DNA from: Rotaria macrura
Taxonomy: Eukaryota > Rotifera > Eurotatoria > Philodinida > Philodinidae
Assembly (NCBI GenBank): GCA_900239685.1
Contig: OENT01000242.1
Span: forward strand, 62,001 to 126,000
Length of the DNA: 64,000 bases
Direction of reading: 5' to 3'
Shown: in pieces, positions 22,675 through 35,890 of the stretch
How positions within the stretch are numbered: position 1 is the stretch's first letter
Layout: every line of letters starts with the position of its first letter
Notes under the pieces: generated by a model
Seen by the model: only the letters and a program-made list of their open reading frames with translations
Database searches by the model: none
Told to the model about the DNA's origin: nothing
Made by a program: the position numbers and the translations under genes

Positions 22675-25203
22675 TTAAACAGAAATAAACAAGGCACATA
22701 CGTCGTCTAAACTAAGCTCACGACTATATATACGCCAATCATCGATTGCTCCAGTGAAAGGACCCGGTGTATCGACGGAACCTTTCGAGCATGTACTATC
22801 ACAACCATTTAAACAATTAGCCAACGTCAAATAGTTCGGTGTCGTTTCACTTCCTTTGAAGGTTGAAGCTGCCATTGAACTCACCAGCTCATTATTAACA
22901 TACAGTTTTAATCCATTTGATGAACTCCACGTTTGAACGATCGCAATCCACGAGGATGACACCGGTAGGATAGGACCAGTAACTGTCACAACCAAATTAT
23001 TGCTGATTAATACTTGTGCGACGAGTGCTCCATTCGAAGCAAAACCCAATAATGGAAAACATGATGAACCTATTCCTAATGGTGATGTTGATAGATGCAC
23101 AAGAGTACCCGTTAGAATTTCTGGTTTGATCCAAAAAGCAATTGAGAATGCCTTATTGCTAACGCCCAGTGATGTAAAGCCCCATGCTTGAAAATAAGAT
23201 GTTGATGAACCAGAAAATGAAATAGCTTCGTTTTTATATCCAGCTACTGTTGAAGTAGTTAAAGAAGTAGCTCCTACTTCATTTGGTCCTGAATCATCGA
23301 TTGGCGATGCAAAATCGAACTTGAAATGAGCAGCTAATGTTGCTATTTCAAGTATTTCACATGAAGATTTGGCCCGCTGAGCAATTGTCAATTGATCGAT
23401 ATAACCCTAAATTTTGTTACGAAATTATTATATGATTTAATCGATTATTTTTACACATGTTCTGTTTTCTATAGAACTTTGCATCTTCTCTTCTTTTTAT
23501 ACAAAGAAACAAACATGTTTACGCTATTTACCTGATAATGACCATTTAAAAAATCTACACCTTCGTTAGTGCCAATGGTAAAATTACCGACTGGAATTTT
23601 CAATTCATGAGATGTAGTACGTTGTCCATCTTGATATCCATTCAAATAGATAGTTTGTAGGTGTGTAATTAAGTCATATGAAAATGCTACATGTATCCAT
23701 TCGTTCAGTAATATTGTTGTGTCGCCTGGAAGATCATCATAGTAAAAGCCGAAGTAAAGTTTTTCATGACGAATATTTATATGAAGACAATGATCTATTA
23801 CTTTGGATGGACATAAACCAACAATACTATGATCTCGTGCATTAGGATATCCATTTGGTTTAATCCATGCTGTCACAGTAAAACTAAAATTATTTAACGG
23901 AATAAATTCAGTATAAATAGATTGTAGTAATGTTGCATTGAATAAAGCTGCTTGGTCAAAGTATCCAGTTTCAAAATTAGGTAAATTTGGAGAGATAAAT
24001 CCATTATAACCACCAACTATGTCAACAAATGAACCATCGAATGGCCAGAGAGCAAGACCGTTGGCAGAAGATATCCATGATTGATTGACACAAGATACGC
24101 CACACATGATGGTAGTAGTAGTTGTTGTTGTACCTAATGTATCATAGAAAAATAATATCTAAAGTAATATTATTATCTGTTCACTAGATAACAGTGCAGA
24201 TCGTCTTAATTTTAAATTACTTATAGAATCAAATTCATTGTAACTATTGACAAAAAAAGAATAAAAATTTCTCGATCCGACTTGTATCAGTTTTGTATTC
24301 AAACTTGATTTTTAAAACAAAAATCAACTGAGATCTTCATTCGAGTCGACTTCAATTATATCAACCAATTATTCTAAATTATGTGATAATTGCTTGAACG
24401 ATAAGAAATTTCTTTTTGATGTGTTTGCATATAGTGTGCTGCACAGATTTTTAAGGTCAATTTGGCCATGAATATCAAATACTATCAACCGAATAGAGTT
24501 TTAATTTGCGACTAGCATTGGTCAAGACTGATGCCGATCTGACAGGAAGTAAATATTCAACAGATTGCTAATGATTATTACTATAACCTTATACCTATAA
24601 TGTTAGTCGCTGTCCACATTCTAGGTAGAAGTTTTTAGTCTTGTCATTCATATATATTTATATATACATGGCTCAACTGAAATTTTCGTCACAGTTCATC
24701 GTTGACATCAATACATAACTAAAGATTTTCGATACCTACAATCAAGCAGTCATACAATCAAAGGGAAACTTTTCACTATAAGCCCTATTCCTGATATGAA
24801 ATGTAAAATTTTATTTGGAATTTATCATGAAAAAACATGTAAATAATCTGACTTGTTGTACTTGTAATGGTCGTTGTCTTTCTCTCTGTTGTTGTCGTCG
24901 TCTTTGTCGCTGTTGTCGTTGTTGTTGTTGACGTAGTGGTAAACATTTTCGTAAGATCCCCTATTATTGGATTGATAGCTATATATAAAATAGATAAATA
25001 TTGAATGTTACACAGGAGTCAAAAGAACTTCTGCATAGTGACCTGCGCCTGCTGCTTTTGTTGTTGTCGTCGTTTTTGAGTCCTTGTTCTTGTCGAGAAA
25101 CAAAAGCAACAACGTCGCAATTACAGCAAGCAGAAGCAAAGCAAGTAAAAGTAAAAGTAAAAGAGTCAATAATGAACAGGGACAACAGCATGTACCCCAA
25201 AAT
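22675..25203 (-). CDS. type II membrane protein with Thr-rich stalk and two LamG/ConA-like domains (5' end unresolved)
   Basis: Four exons read with GT-AG borders and matching phases: 25043-25203, 24853-24960, 23532-24133 and 22675-23406 (stop). Exon 1 encodes a Cys-rich stretch (FWGTCCCPCS) and a Leu-rich TM helix, then DKNKDSK and threonines. Exon 2 is a Thr-rich stalk. Exons 3-4 encode two LamG-type jelly-roll domains, recognisable by FSFTVTAWIKP, GYIDQLTIAQRAKSSCEIL, FSIAFWIKP and GAIDDWRIYSRELSLDDV. The first domain spans the 125-base intron. The protein is probably plasma-membrane anchored with the LamG pair outside, possibly binding glycans or matrix; the ligand is unknown. The TM exon is 161 bases, exactly as in the paralogue at 30903-34934, and starts with the same phase, so cytoplasmic exons must lie upstream. 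A candidate start exon is at 26126-26218. Confidence 0.8.
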
Positions 25204-27889
25204 CTGTAGCATAAGAAAAAAAAGGAAGATAATGTGTTCAGATGAAGAAATGTGAAAACTTTTTCGCCAAAAAACTTTTTTCTCTACTTTTCAAATAACC
25301 TTCGTTTTTGGATTGAACGTCAGTGTATCATGAAGATCTTAATCAGATATGATCAACTTGAAAGTAGCTCGAGTTAATGGCTTATAAATTCACATGTATG
25401 TGACTGTTACGATATTTTTCAAAAGGATAAATTGATCCTCGTCAAAAATACTAAGGAAATCGATTTTTCAAATTTCAAACAAAATTTTAAAATAGAGAGA
25501 AGTGTTTTCGTAGATTTGCTTTCGAACACCAGCAGTTCAAATGTTTTACTAACGCAGTTTTACGATTAGCTTTTCTCGCTGAGATCATCTATTTCTATGG
25601 ATACGTCGAAGTATGACCTTCAATTGCACTAATAATTATTCATGATCAAAACTAAATAATTTTATCATAAAATATTAGCATAAGTAAACGTATCATTGTA
25701 TCGGGAAATTTCTTCAGTGAGTTTAAGAACTGATTTATGTTCTTCGAGTTTACTCATACTTATTATATATGTTTGCATTTGATTGCTCAACTAAACTATA
25801 ATCTGAGAGAATTGATTCCATCAAATTCTACAAAAAGAAAAATATCTCTTAAAAAATATACGATTTATAGACTTTTAGGAATTAAAATAACTAGCTGATT
25901 TTTAGGATGATCGAATGGATTAGCCGAACGATAAGAATGTTTTTAACATAAAAGGAAAAACGTTGTTTCAACAATTACGCAAAACAAAAATATGTCAAAA
26001 CTCACACAACCAAATCATTCAACAATGGGTTTAAAGAAATGATCTCAAATGACTTTCAAATCTATTTTCACTATAACGTTCTGATGCTAATGAAAAAGAA
26101 AACATGATTTTAAGTAATACTTTACCTTGAAAATCTTTTTTTCTTTGCTTTTTTTCCACCATTCTCTCTCTGCGGTTGGCTTTTCGTTCCGGACATTGAT
26201 TCGATATTTACAGGCCATGCAATATCTGTCTATACATAATAAAATGAGCAAATCAAATAAAATCTATAGCATGTCTATGCCTTACTATAGATTCATTATC
26301 CATATTATTAATTTGGAAAAAGAAAATTCAAAGTATGATTTTCTGAGTCGTAAAAAAAGACAGAAAAACAAACAATTGGTTTATTTTTCACGATTAAGTG
26401 TTATGAAAGGTCTTGATGCCTTTTCATTGTAGATAATATAATCAAATTTATTAGGCATCAGCTTTGAAATTATAATATCGACGTGTGATGTCTTATTTTT
26501 AAACATTTTGTTTTGATTTTCTTTCAGCTACAACAGCATTTGTTGTTGCTTGCAGTTTCATACTGCAGTACAATTTGTATTCATTTCTGAATGTATAATC
26601 ATCAAGAAAATCTATTCTTTTCAAAAACTTTCACGTGGGACGTATCACAATTATTGTTCACCGAAAAAAAACCAACCTTTTTAACTATTAAATTCTATAG
26701 TTTCGATATACTTTTTTATTAATGATCATGAGTTTTTTTCATACAAAAAGATACCTTGATTGAGAGAAGTTCAATGCACAAGTCGAATAAATAAAATCAA
26801 AAAGTATGTCAACAGCACGCACAACTGTCGCCAATAAGAATCTTTATTCGTAACAGATTTATGCTAATATGATGAAGAACTTTTGACAAGTCAAAAAACG
26901 AGCGAACATTAAAGTATCCTTCGTTATTTTTGTTCTATAGATACATAATATATTTCGATCATCTAGTACTGTCGTGTGATACTTTTCCGCATTCAATACT
27001 TAAGAAGAGTAGAAGGTGGTTTTATAAACTTCAGTGTAATCCAATTCAAGACTATACTCTATGTATCTAAAATTAAAATGCAATTTGAATACACATGATT
27101 GCAACTAATTGTGTTGAATTATTTTGTTTATTGAAAGATTCTATTCTATTCATTAAAATAAATAGTTCACAACTATAAATAGAAATCCATACAATGTAAC
27201 ATATTACAGGCACATAGAATGTATCGGTATTACAAGAATTGAAATTGCTCCATTTTCAAATCATCTAACCGATCGTTTTATATAAATATTTGATGATCAT
27301 CTTTTATTGTGGCATAGTACCGTACCGTATTCGAATCACTAATCGTCGAGAGAAAATCAAATACTTTTGGATATTTTTCTATTCCTTGTTGTCACTGTTC
27401 TGTTAGATGAACGCAAATACTGATTTCAATTGATTTTGAAAATCGTTCTCATCAATGATGAATAAGTTTAAAATAGTTTCATTCATTAAGCAGAAAATAT
27501 TAATACTTGAATATCGTAATAGATAATGTACGCATAAATGTCAAATATCTGTTAATCGTTTGAAAACTATACCACGTCTTAGGATTATATTGAAGAAATT
27601 TTTTCAAATAAGAATAGGTAGGATATATTTTTAATTAAAAAAAATATTAAAAAAGTCATAGATACATGAGATTCAAAATAAAACATTATTTATCTCTTTT
27701 CAAATAAGATCAAACATATGCTTGTTGATAACATTGAATTATGCTTTTACATATTTAATCTGATTTTGTATGCAACTGCTCATTTCTAGTTTCCTCTCAT
27801 AATCGTGGTGGACATGTAGATAATGCTCGAACGAATTCGGCTGTTTCACAATTACCCTAATGTATCCAGTCACAACCAGATTTCTCTCC
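25204..27889. other. 5' region of the LamG gene; unresolved
   Basis: The missing cytoplasmic exons of the gene at 22675-25203 should lie here. One candidate on the minus strand is 26126-26218: ATG, 31 codons, MACKYRINVRNEKPTAEREW..., rich in Lys, ending AAG before a GTAAAG donor. Its phase does not join the TM exon directly, so another exon would be needed. Nothing else was recognised. Confidence 0.3.
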
Positions 27890-29183
27890 TTACATTGAAC
27901 GTCGAACATCAACGCGAAATTCTTTAGCTTGCTTTTCATTATCCCATGCTAATAGCAAATTCAATCGTTTCAAAATATTGCCTAAAACTACATTAGGCCA
28001 TCGTCCACTATTCCAAGGACGAAGTGTTTGCATAATCAGATATTTTCGTGCAAAAAGAATATCGCTCGATTTCAATGGAATTCGTTGTTCAGGATCGACA
28101 ATAAAAAAATTCAAGAATATTCGACGACAATCATTGTCTGGAGTTAAATTTCGAAGTTTTTTGAAATCGATGTGGAATAGAATTTGCCAAGACTACTGTT
28201 GTACCAGTTTTGACAGATAAAATCCGATAATCAGTTTGAATTTCACGATACCGATTTCGTGAACTGATCTTTGGTCGAAAGTTCAGCGTACCACCTTCAA
28301 GTTGTTCATCAATATCCATATAACTAGTAAACTCTGACAGCAATAATATTTTCTGTTCGACCTTCTGTATGCCATCGACCTGAATATTTCATTCCTATCA
28401 AAAAAGATATGATTACATTGAAAATCGTCGCCACCATCGGCTAAACAATTGTTGCCTGCTTTCAAGTTGTAACTTTGCGCTTTGCCAATAATTTGTAAAC
28501 GTTTTTCTTCATTGACTTTGGTTTTAATTAGTTGCATTTGTTCAAGTAAATGCAACATAGCATGAAATACATGTGCAATGTCGCCGTATGCTTGTCGATA
28601 TTCAGTTAAAACAGGTAAATGATGAATATGTGTTTTAATGTCAATTTTTCCATTTGTATCAATGATGAATTCTGATGGTAACCATTCATAAGTACTACTT
28701 AGTTTTTCATGTTCAGAAATAACATCCTATTTTCTATGATATAAATAATGTTTGAACTCTAATATTCTAGATGCACCGTTTTTTGTCTCTTTCAGGTGTC
28801 GTGCAATCCATTCATTGCGATGAAATGTTGGTTCTGGTCGAAATACAAGTAGATCTGGATCAACAATATCTTCGACAGGTGATGGACTAGGATGGTGATC
28901 ATTCGGTTCTTCATTAAGGTTTTATAAAATAAATTGCAAGTTGATTTCCACATGACTCATGGATAGGTAGATTTTCATGTATCCATACTGGATAAACAAG
29001 CAGTTCCTTGCCACCATCACCAAATTTAACATGTTGATCACCATGTAATCGATAAAAATTAGATATTTCCATTGTCTCGTCATTGATTTTCTCTGTTGGA
29101 TCGACTAAACAATTTTCATTGATATCAGCCCATTTACAAACCCAGCACGAACGCATTCTATCTATTTCATAATTTCCAGTCAT
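27890..29183 (-). pseudogene. DUF4246-like gene, decayed
   Basis: The C-terminal half matches the DUF4246 family in order: QIIGKAQSYNLKAG, MKYSGRWHTEGRTENIIAV, MDIDEQLEGGTLNFRP, SVKTGTTVVLANSIPHRF, then RRIFLNFFIVDPEQ and ending KEFRVDVRRSM. The two histidines (RWHTEG, IPHRF) suggest a 2-oxoglutarate/Fe(II)-oxygenase-like fold, which is inference. A 61-base intron with a GC donor (28395-28455) joins KAG to MKYSGR in frame. The N-terminal part from ATG 29181-29183 carries WVCKWADINENC and LLVYPVWIHENLPIHE. Lesions are a frameshift after YFIKP (about 28914), an in-frame TAG near 28733, a four-base gain after IIAVRVY (about 28340) and a frameshift after KFNS (about 28130). It lies between the two LamG genes on the same strand. 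Confidence 0.7.
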
Positions 29184-29332
29184 ATAATCTTAACATTTGT
29201 TGACTTGTTCTTGTCGTTCCTTTAACTAAATACATATTCGTTGATTGTGTTCAAATTCAATTAAATAAACAGAAAAAGGAAATTTTTCAATCTAATAAGT
29301 CTTGTGTTTAGGACCACATCAAGACAGTTCTT

Positions 29333-29454
29333 CTAAAATTTTTTTTCCTCTGTTACATGGATAGTCAACCAACCATAAAGATATTCACTCAGATGAATGG
29401 AATGAAATGGAATAAATTTACAATCATCAGTAGAGTTGACATCGATTGCGGCAT
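29333..29454 (-). other. possible orphan terminal exon
   Basis: After an acceptor-like TTCATCATAG, 40 codons run open to TAG at 29333-29335. They encode a hydrophobic, well-composed peptide containing CKFIPFHSIHLSEYLYGW and LTIHVTEE. It is not recognised. It may be the last exon, or a relic, of an unresolved minus-strand gene upstream of the DUF4246-like one. Confidence 0.3.
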
Positions 29455-30902
29455 CTATGATGAAAACGAAAAAAGAATATTATATAGCCTAGCAATTCAA
29501 GTACTACTTATTTGATATATAATTTAAGCTAGAATATTTATTGAGGCACATGATTAACAATAATCGAATCAGTCAGTTGCACCCACAACGAAGCTATATG
29601 TCGTTATGTGCTGTTAATGAAAATTAATAAAAATATATATGAACATGATACAATAACTAACACGCATACATTGAATCATTTCATTTATTTCAAAACTAAA
29701 ACCATATAAATCTGTTTATTACAAACATAATCCAAGAATTATTTGCTATACGCAATTTTCCTCATGTAAATCATTGAAACATGAAGATGTGAGTTAAAAT
29801 ATTACATTTCTCTATGACTTCTTTGATTGATATACACTTGCTGGATATGCGTGTGTTACTTGTTTAGCAATAATGAACCTAAGAAAATCATTAAACAACG
29901 TCTCGTCGTGTCTTGTATGTAATATTACAAATGCTTGATAACTGTTCCAAATGTTGAATTGTGAACCAGAATCGTTGGGTGCTGACAAGATCAAACAAGA
30001 TGAATGCATAGCCTATGAACTAAAATCATTGTTTTATTGTATTCTTTTATTATTATTCCTAACATAGAGAAAAGTATTTGATAGTACTTCGTTGGAAATT
30101 TTTAGATACATAGTAGTACACACATACCTATGTTAATGTCATAGTTCGTGTTGCATTGATGAGAGGAAAGCTTTTGAATTTTCTATGTAGCAAGTGAGAT
30201 ATCAGAATAGATTTTCATTAGCGCACAGTTGTTTATAAGTAGGAGATAGATCATCATCTCACTAATTATAAGGAGTAAAAAATTTAAGAGAGAAAAACAT
30301 TTTCTGCAATACTCTTGTATGAGCGTTATCATCAAATCACTGCCTTCTTGCAGATTCGTCATCTTTGTTTCAAATAATTGATTTCATTGTGTCCATTCAG
30401 ATTGTTCAGTCATTACAATAATTTCGTTTGACTATATTTTTTTGTAGGATAGAAAACTCTGAGAACTAAGATGAAATTTGATTCTCATTAATGATTTTGG
30501 TCGATTACAATAGATGTAGGTATAGTCTTCTAGTCTGAGATCTAATATTAATGTCGACTATCTATTCGTAATAAAGAACTTTTTCGAACTAGGTCTCTTG
30601 AATTCAAAATATAATGTTGAAAAAGATTTACTTCGAATAGACTGTATTCAGTACGTGTGTTTTACTGAGGTGCGTTTCGAAAAAAAAATTTTAAACTTGT
30701 TCGTCAAATGTCAATGGAAATCGAATTGTGCTTCTCAAACAGGACAATTCAGAACAGAACACAACACATCAATCGAATAGTGGCATGTTTATTAAATGAA
30801 TAGTATATTAATCGAATGATGATGAAAAAGTTATACGCGACTTTCAATTGAGACTGTAGTTAAAAATTTCTCAAATGACGTATTAGCAATATAGCGTTCT
30901 GT
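29455..30902. other. intergenic with one small unassigned frame
   Basis: The minus strand at 29812-30009 has a 65-codon ATG frame (QAFVILHTRHDETLFNDF is its most protein-like part) of unknown meaning. Nothing else was recognised. Confidence 0.3.
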
Positions 30903-33900
30903 TCATTCTTTAGTATAGAGAGTACATATATCGGCCGAACTCAATTCGCGACTGTAAATTCGCCATTCATCAATTGCACCTGTAAATGGACCAGATGTAT
31001 CAATCGATCCATTAAAACATTCACTGCAACCATTTAAACAGTTACCTAGTGTTACATAATTCGATGTTGTTTCACTTGTTAGAAATGTTGATGCTGTTGC
31101 CGAACTAACAAGTACATTGTTGACATATAATTTCAATCCATTGGTCGAACTCCATGTTTGAACGACGGCAATCCATGATGATGGTAATGTTAAAATATGG
31201 CTAAACGTCGTTACAATGGTGCTGTTTTTAGTCAAAATTTGTGCAACGATTGTTCCATTTGAATTAAAACCCAACAGTGGAAAACATCCAGACCCTGTAC
31301 CTTCTGATGATGTTGATAAATGAACAAGTGTACCTGATAGAAGTTGAGGCTGGATCCAAAATGCAATCGAAAATGATTGATTAGTTGTACCAAATGAAGA
31401 ACAATGTGATGCTTGATAGTAAGACATCGGTGCACCAGAAAATGATATAGCTTGATTCTTATGACCAGAAATGATCAAATAGTTTGATCCTGTACTCATC
31501 AGTCCATTAGGTCCTGAGTCACTCAATGGTAAAGAGACATCGAACTTGAAATAACCAGCCAGTGTTGCTATTTCAAGTATTTCACACGACGATTTGACTC
31601 GTCGATTGATTGATAATTGATCGATGTAACCCTAAAATCACACATAATCATCCGATGTTCTGTTCAAAATTCATGGAAATGTGAAAATAATTATTATGAT
31701 ATCTCACTTGAAAGTAACTCGTCGAAGAGTATACGCGAGTATTAGTACCAATAGTTAAGTTGCTTATCAAATTTTTAAGTGCACCTGTCGCAGTTTTTTG
31801 GGAATTAAGAAGCCCATTCACATAAATCATCTGCTTCAGGTTACTGAGCTGAAAAACATATGCTACATGTACCCAACGATTCAAAGGCATAGTTGCAGCA
31901 CTTGAAATATCATCGAAATAAAATCCCATGTAATATTTTTGATTACGAATATTGATATGAAGACAATTATCAAGTGTCGTGGTTGTGCATAAGCCAACAA
32001 TACTGTAATCAGTTGGATTTGTTAATCCAGTTTGTTGGATCCAAGCATCGACAGTAAAACTAACATTATTAAATGGTAGAAATGATGTAGAAATGGAATT
32101 TTTAGTCGTTGCATTAAATAGAGCTGCTTGACCAACGTAGCCTTGGGCAAAGGTAGGACTATGCAAAGATGGAGTGCCATTGTACACATTAGTCGAATCT
32201 GCAAAGGAATTTTCGAATTGCCAAAAAGCGATAATACCTGACGAATCAATCCATGATTGATTCAGACATGAAGAACTACAGATTATCGTAGTTGTCGTCG
32301 TGGCTAAGAAAAGAAGATCAGTCTGTTTCAAATTATGTACAATAGACGATATCAGCTAATATGAATCATGAAACTTTGTGTGGTAAATAGAGTTCAATCA
32401 AGAATGTAGATAAGAGACGTATTCCTGCTTCGATTGGTCAAATCCATGGAGAATTATGAAGAATAAAAATGGAAAACACCTAGTATGTAGCCTCTGATCT
32501 GGATAAATTTGCAAGACATGAACTTTTTAAGTCAACTGATGGCTCATAAGGTGACGTTGCGTCCCAATTATCTGCCCAACTAGTTTCACTGAATTTCATT
32601 AATTCTTTATGTTACCGTAGTTATTTTACAATGATTGTTTCAGTGGCGAAAAATCATATCGCGTCTTTTTAAGAGAAAAATACATTTATAATTTATTAAT
32701 GAACGAAGCTCTAAGTCGTGGGAAGAACTCCATATGAAACATTGGAAAGCGCGTATATTGGAGCCAACAAGTTCATCTTTCGAATAAAGCATAATCATTG
32801 ACTGAACTCCAACATCCCTGAAAAATTGCGCATTTATTTGGTAAACAGTAAAGAAAAATTGAATAGACAGTTCATTCCAAGTTTAAAATGTAACTTAAAA
32901 AGAAAGATGTCTTACATCATCCTAATTCTCTTAGCACTTAAGCGATGGCAGCAGAACTGTTTCTCTAACCTCAACTATCGACGAAGTATGTGCATGCAAA
33001 TCTTCAGATTTGCCGCTTTCGTAATGGCTGAACTCTTCTTGGATGAAGATTTTTTGTCGTCTTCTGCATATGTGAAAAAATCTTTGACATTCTCTCAAAC
33101 TAAATCTTGAATCTTTTTATTTTGAACTACATAGAATACAAAACCAAATTACTTGTGGTTGTACTCGTTGTAGTAGTACTCGACGTTGTTGAACTGGTAG
33201 TAGTACTTGTAGCTGAACCTATTTTAGTAATAGAATTCAATGGTAATTTCATAATTCATTCTATGGCTTTGTTTGAAACAAACTTGTTGTTGTTGTTGTT
33301 GTTGTTGTTGCTGTTGTTGTTTTCTGAGATTTAGTCAAGAGAGCAACGATGACTGCCGCTACTCCCGAGAGAACTATGACAGTAAGTAACACTAATATTA
33401 CGATGGAAACCGATGGGCAATTACGGAAAATTGTATTATGTTGTCTGCAGGTAGAAATAAAATGCATTTATTAATAATATTTAGATGAAATTTTTATGAA
33501 TATTGAATCCGTGTGATAGTTTTTTTCCTAAAATATGTTGTAAGAATTAAAATCTATTGAAATATGATCGTCATCGAAGTAATAACTTGTTTAATCCATG
33601 AGAAATTCGGAAAGATTTTCTCATGTCAAAATATTTCGCTGAAATTACAAGTGTAATAATCTTTTTTTTTTGTTTGATTCCAAAAAACAAAGAAACTTTA
33701 TCGATTTTTGAGAATGAATATTGATATTCGTAATTGATTAGGAATAAAACTTGATTAGTTCTCAAATATCTGTTTTAGTTTTTGTATCGTCAATGAATCT
33801 ATTCGATCGAATAAATACTGCAATGAATCAGAATTCAATATGAATACTATTAGAACTAAATCGTTTCTTATTAAATATTCATATATGCACTCATTGTGAA

Positions 33901-34934
33901 ATTATAGACCAGTTGTGTTAGGGTACGATAAAACATGATTTTGATGTCCTTCCTAGGTTGAATAAGAAAAATCTGGAATTATTATTTACCTTTGATTCCT
34001 TTGAAATGCGTTTTTTTTATTGTTTTTTATTGTTCTACCAACATTCTCATATTTTCTTGCTTTTGTTGGTATTTGATAGTACATTGTCTAGAATAAAATT
34101 CATAAACCAATAATGATTTTTCACCTTATGTAAAATATAAGGAAATCATTCATGAAAGAGAATATATAATGAAACGGAATTACTTTTTGTGTTGATGTTT
34201 CAGTGATTGTTCTCGTCGTTGTTTTATTCAAACTATGAATTGTAATAGTCAATGCAGATTGAATAGGTGTGGTTCGTGTTTCACTATGTTTATAATTCCA
34301 TCGCTGTAAATCGATAATGAATAACAATAAAGATTTTCTTGTACAATCTTTAGTTGTAAATTTACTTTGGATTGATGCCGAGCTATTCTTGTGATAGTAA
34401 ACGTACTTCCTTCCTGAGCATTGGAAGAACTTCTAGTATTTATTATACTAGCTGTATTACTCTGTAACAAAAGAAATCAAATATAGAGATTATTTTCTAT
34501 TGAAATATCATAAATGATGTAAAAGATACTAAGTTCAAATAAGAAATATCCAATAGTATATTTAGTTTACTTGGTTGACTTGCATCGATCGATTCGTCGA
34601 AGTGGATACATGAACTATACGTCGAATTTTATTTTTGGGAGTCATTTCACGTGTGATATAATGTATTGGCACTCGTGATGTCTATACAATTATGAATGCT
34701 GATGGATTTAGGAATTCGATGAGAAAAGAGCATGGATTTCAAAAATACCTTCAACGATATTGAATGATGTCTAGAAATTCGACTGATAATCGATGTTTTC
34801 GAATTATTTAAACGTTCAGATGGATGAATTGACGAATGTTTATTAAGTATTGATACCTAAATACAGCTAAATTAATTCATAATAATCATTAGCATTCTCT
34901 ATACACGAGTCAATTTCCGACTTTTGGGTGACAT
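30903..34934 (-). CDS. type II membrane protein with basic cytoplasmic tail, Thr/Ser stalk and two LamG/ConA-like domains
   Basis: Ten exons with consistent phases: 34905-34934 (ATG, MSPKSRKLTR), 34749-34856, 34571-34681, 34366-34461, 34184-34303, 33990-34045, 33284-33444, 33153-33218, 31708-32303, 30903-31631. The product is about 690 aa. Residues 1-186 are basic and Ser/Thr-rich without a signal peptide, and so cytoplasmic. Residues 187-211 are one TM helix (VSIVILVLLTVIVLSGVAAV...). A Thr/Ser stalk follows to about 262, then two LamG-type jelly-roll domains (FTVDAWIQ and GYIDQLSINRRVKSSCEIL in the first; FSIAFWIQP and GAIDEWRIYSRELSSADI in the second). The 161-base TM exon and the LamG intron match the paralogue at 22675-25203 in length and phase. 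The 30-base first exon is the weakest part because its donor (GTATAG) is poor. The likely role is surface recognition or adhesion; the ligand is unknown. Confidence 0.8.
33284..33320. repeat. GTT microsatellite encoding a poly-Thr run
   Basis: About ten GTT units, one of them CTGTT. Read on the minus strand they encode the Thr run directly after the TM helix of the LamG gene, so the stalk length may vary between alleles. Confidence 0.7.
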
Positions 34935-35855
34935 ATTTGATTTCGAAGAATTCTATACAATTGATACGTTTGAAAATGTTTTAAAAAATCTTATATTCAT
35001 AAAAATAAGAAATTTTTTAATATTTATACAGCTTCACAAGTCTCTTCATTTCTGTTTCTCTACTCTATTTTCGTCAAGAAAAAAAGCATTATATCGTGAA
35101 ACAATTGTATCTTAATCAATAAATGGATGCCGTAGAAAAATCATACATTAGAATTCGAAGCACTACAAAAGAACTGTGCCTAATTTTTCCACGACGCAAA
35201 ATTCAAAATCATTAGTTTTTATCGCTTCTATCAATTGATTGAAGAATTGTACAACGCATATTCTAACGCCAATAATCTAAAAATTTTCATACAACGTCGA
35301 CGATCGATTTTGTTTCGAAGCATCGATAAGAAATTCTATTGAATAACAATTTTCATATGAAAGCCGTATTTATATGAAAGAATTTTAGATTGATAATTTA
35401 CTATCACTCAAATATTTAACATATAAACTTGAATGATAAAATCAAGAAACCCGTTATTAATTCTGTTCATTAGAGTTCTTTTAATACTGCTCATTACTTA
35501 AGTTGCATTAACATTCGATCATACTATCAATGTTGATTTCTATTGCTCGCCTCAAAATGAAAGAAGCAGAGCAAACAAATATTCTTCTGAATGTATGTTT
35601 TTAATATTTTTCTACAAGGTATACTGTAAATATATTTATGATAGAAATAATCAATATCTTTATATCGGTTCTTTGAACCAAGCTCATTTTATAACCATCA
35701 ATAGAGGACATTTCAGAGTTTTTTTGTTCATAAAAAAATTGATGTTAGATGTTTCTTTTTTTCTATGATTTTCAATAGAATACAGAAATATGAGAATCCC
35801 AATGTTAGTAAAAATCGTCCCCGTCTCATTGAGATATTCAGATTTTGCTGAATTT

Positions 35856-35886
<31 letters not shown>

Positions 35887-35890
35887 CATA
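34935..35890. other. upstream region of the LamG gene, with an AT microsatellite
   Basis: Contains the presumed promoter of the minus-strand LamG gene, though no motif could be fixed. An (AT)n run occupies about 35859-35886 at the edge of the next element. Confidence 0.4.

Noticed and set aside
25001-25255. 84-codon plus-strand frame
   Set aside because: Antisense shadow of the TM exon of the LamG gene; the minus-strand reading has splice sites, a TM helix and a paralogue.
33107-33334. Val/Leu-rich plus-strand frame that looks like a membrane protein
   Set aside because: It is the complement of Thr/Ser codons of the LamG stalk; splice phase supports the minus strand.
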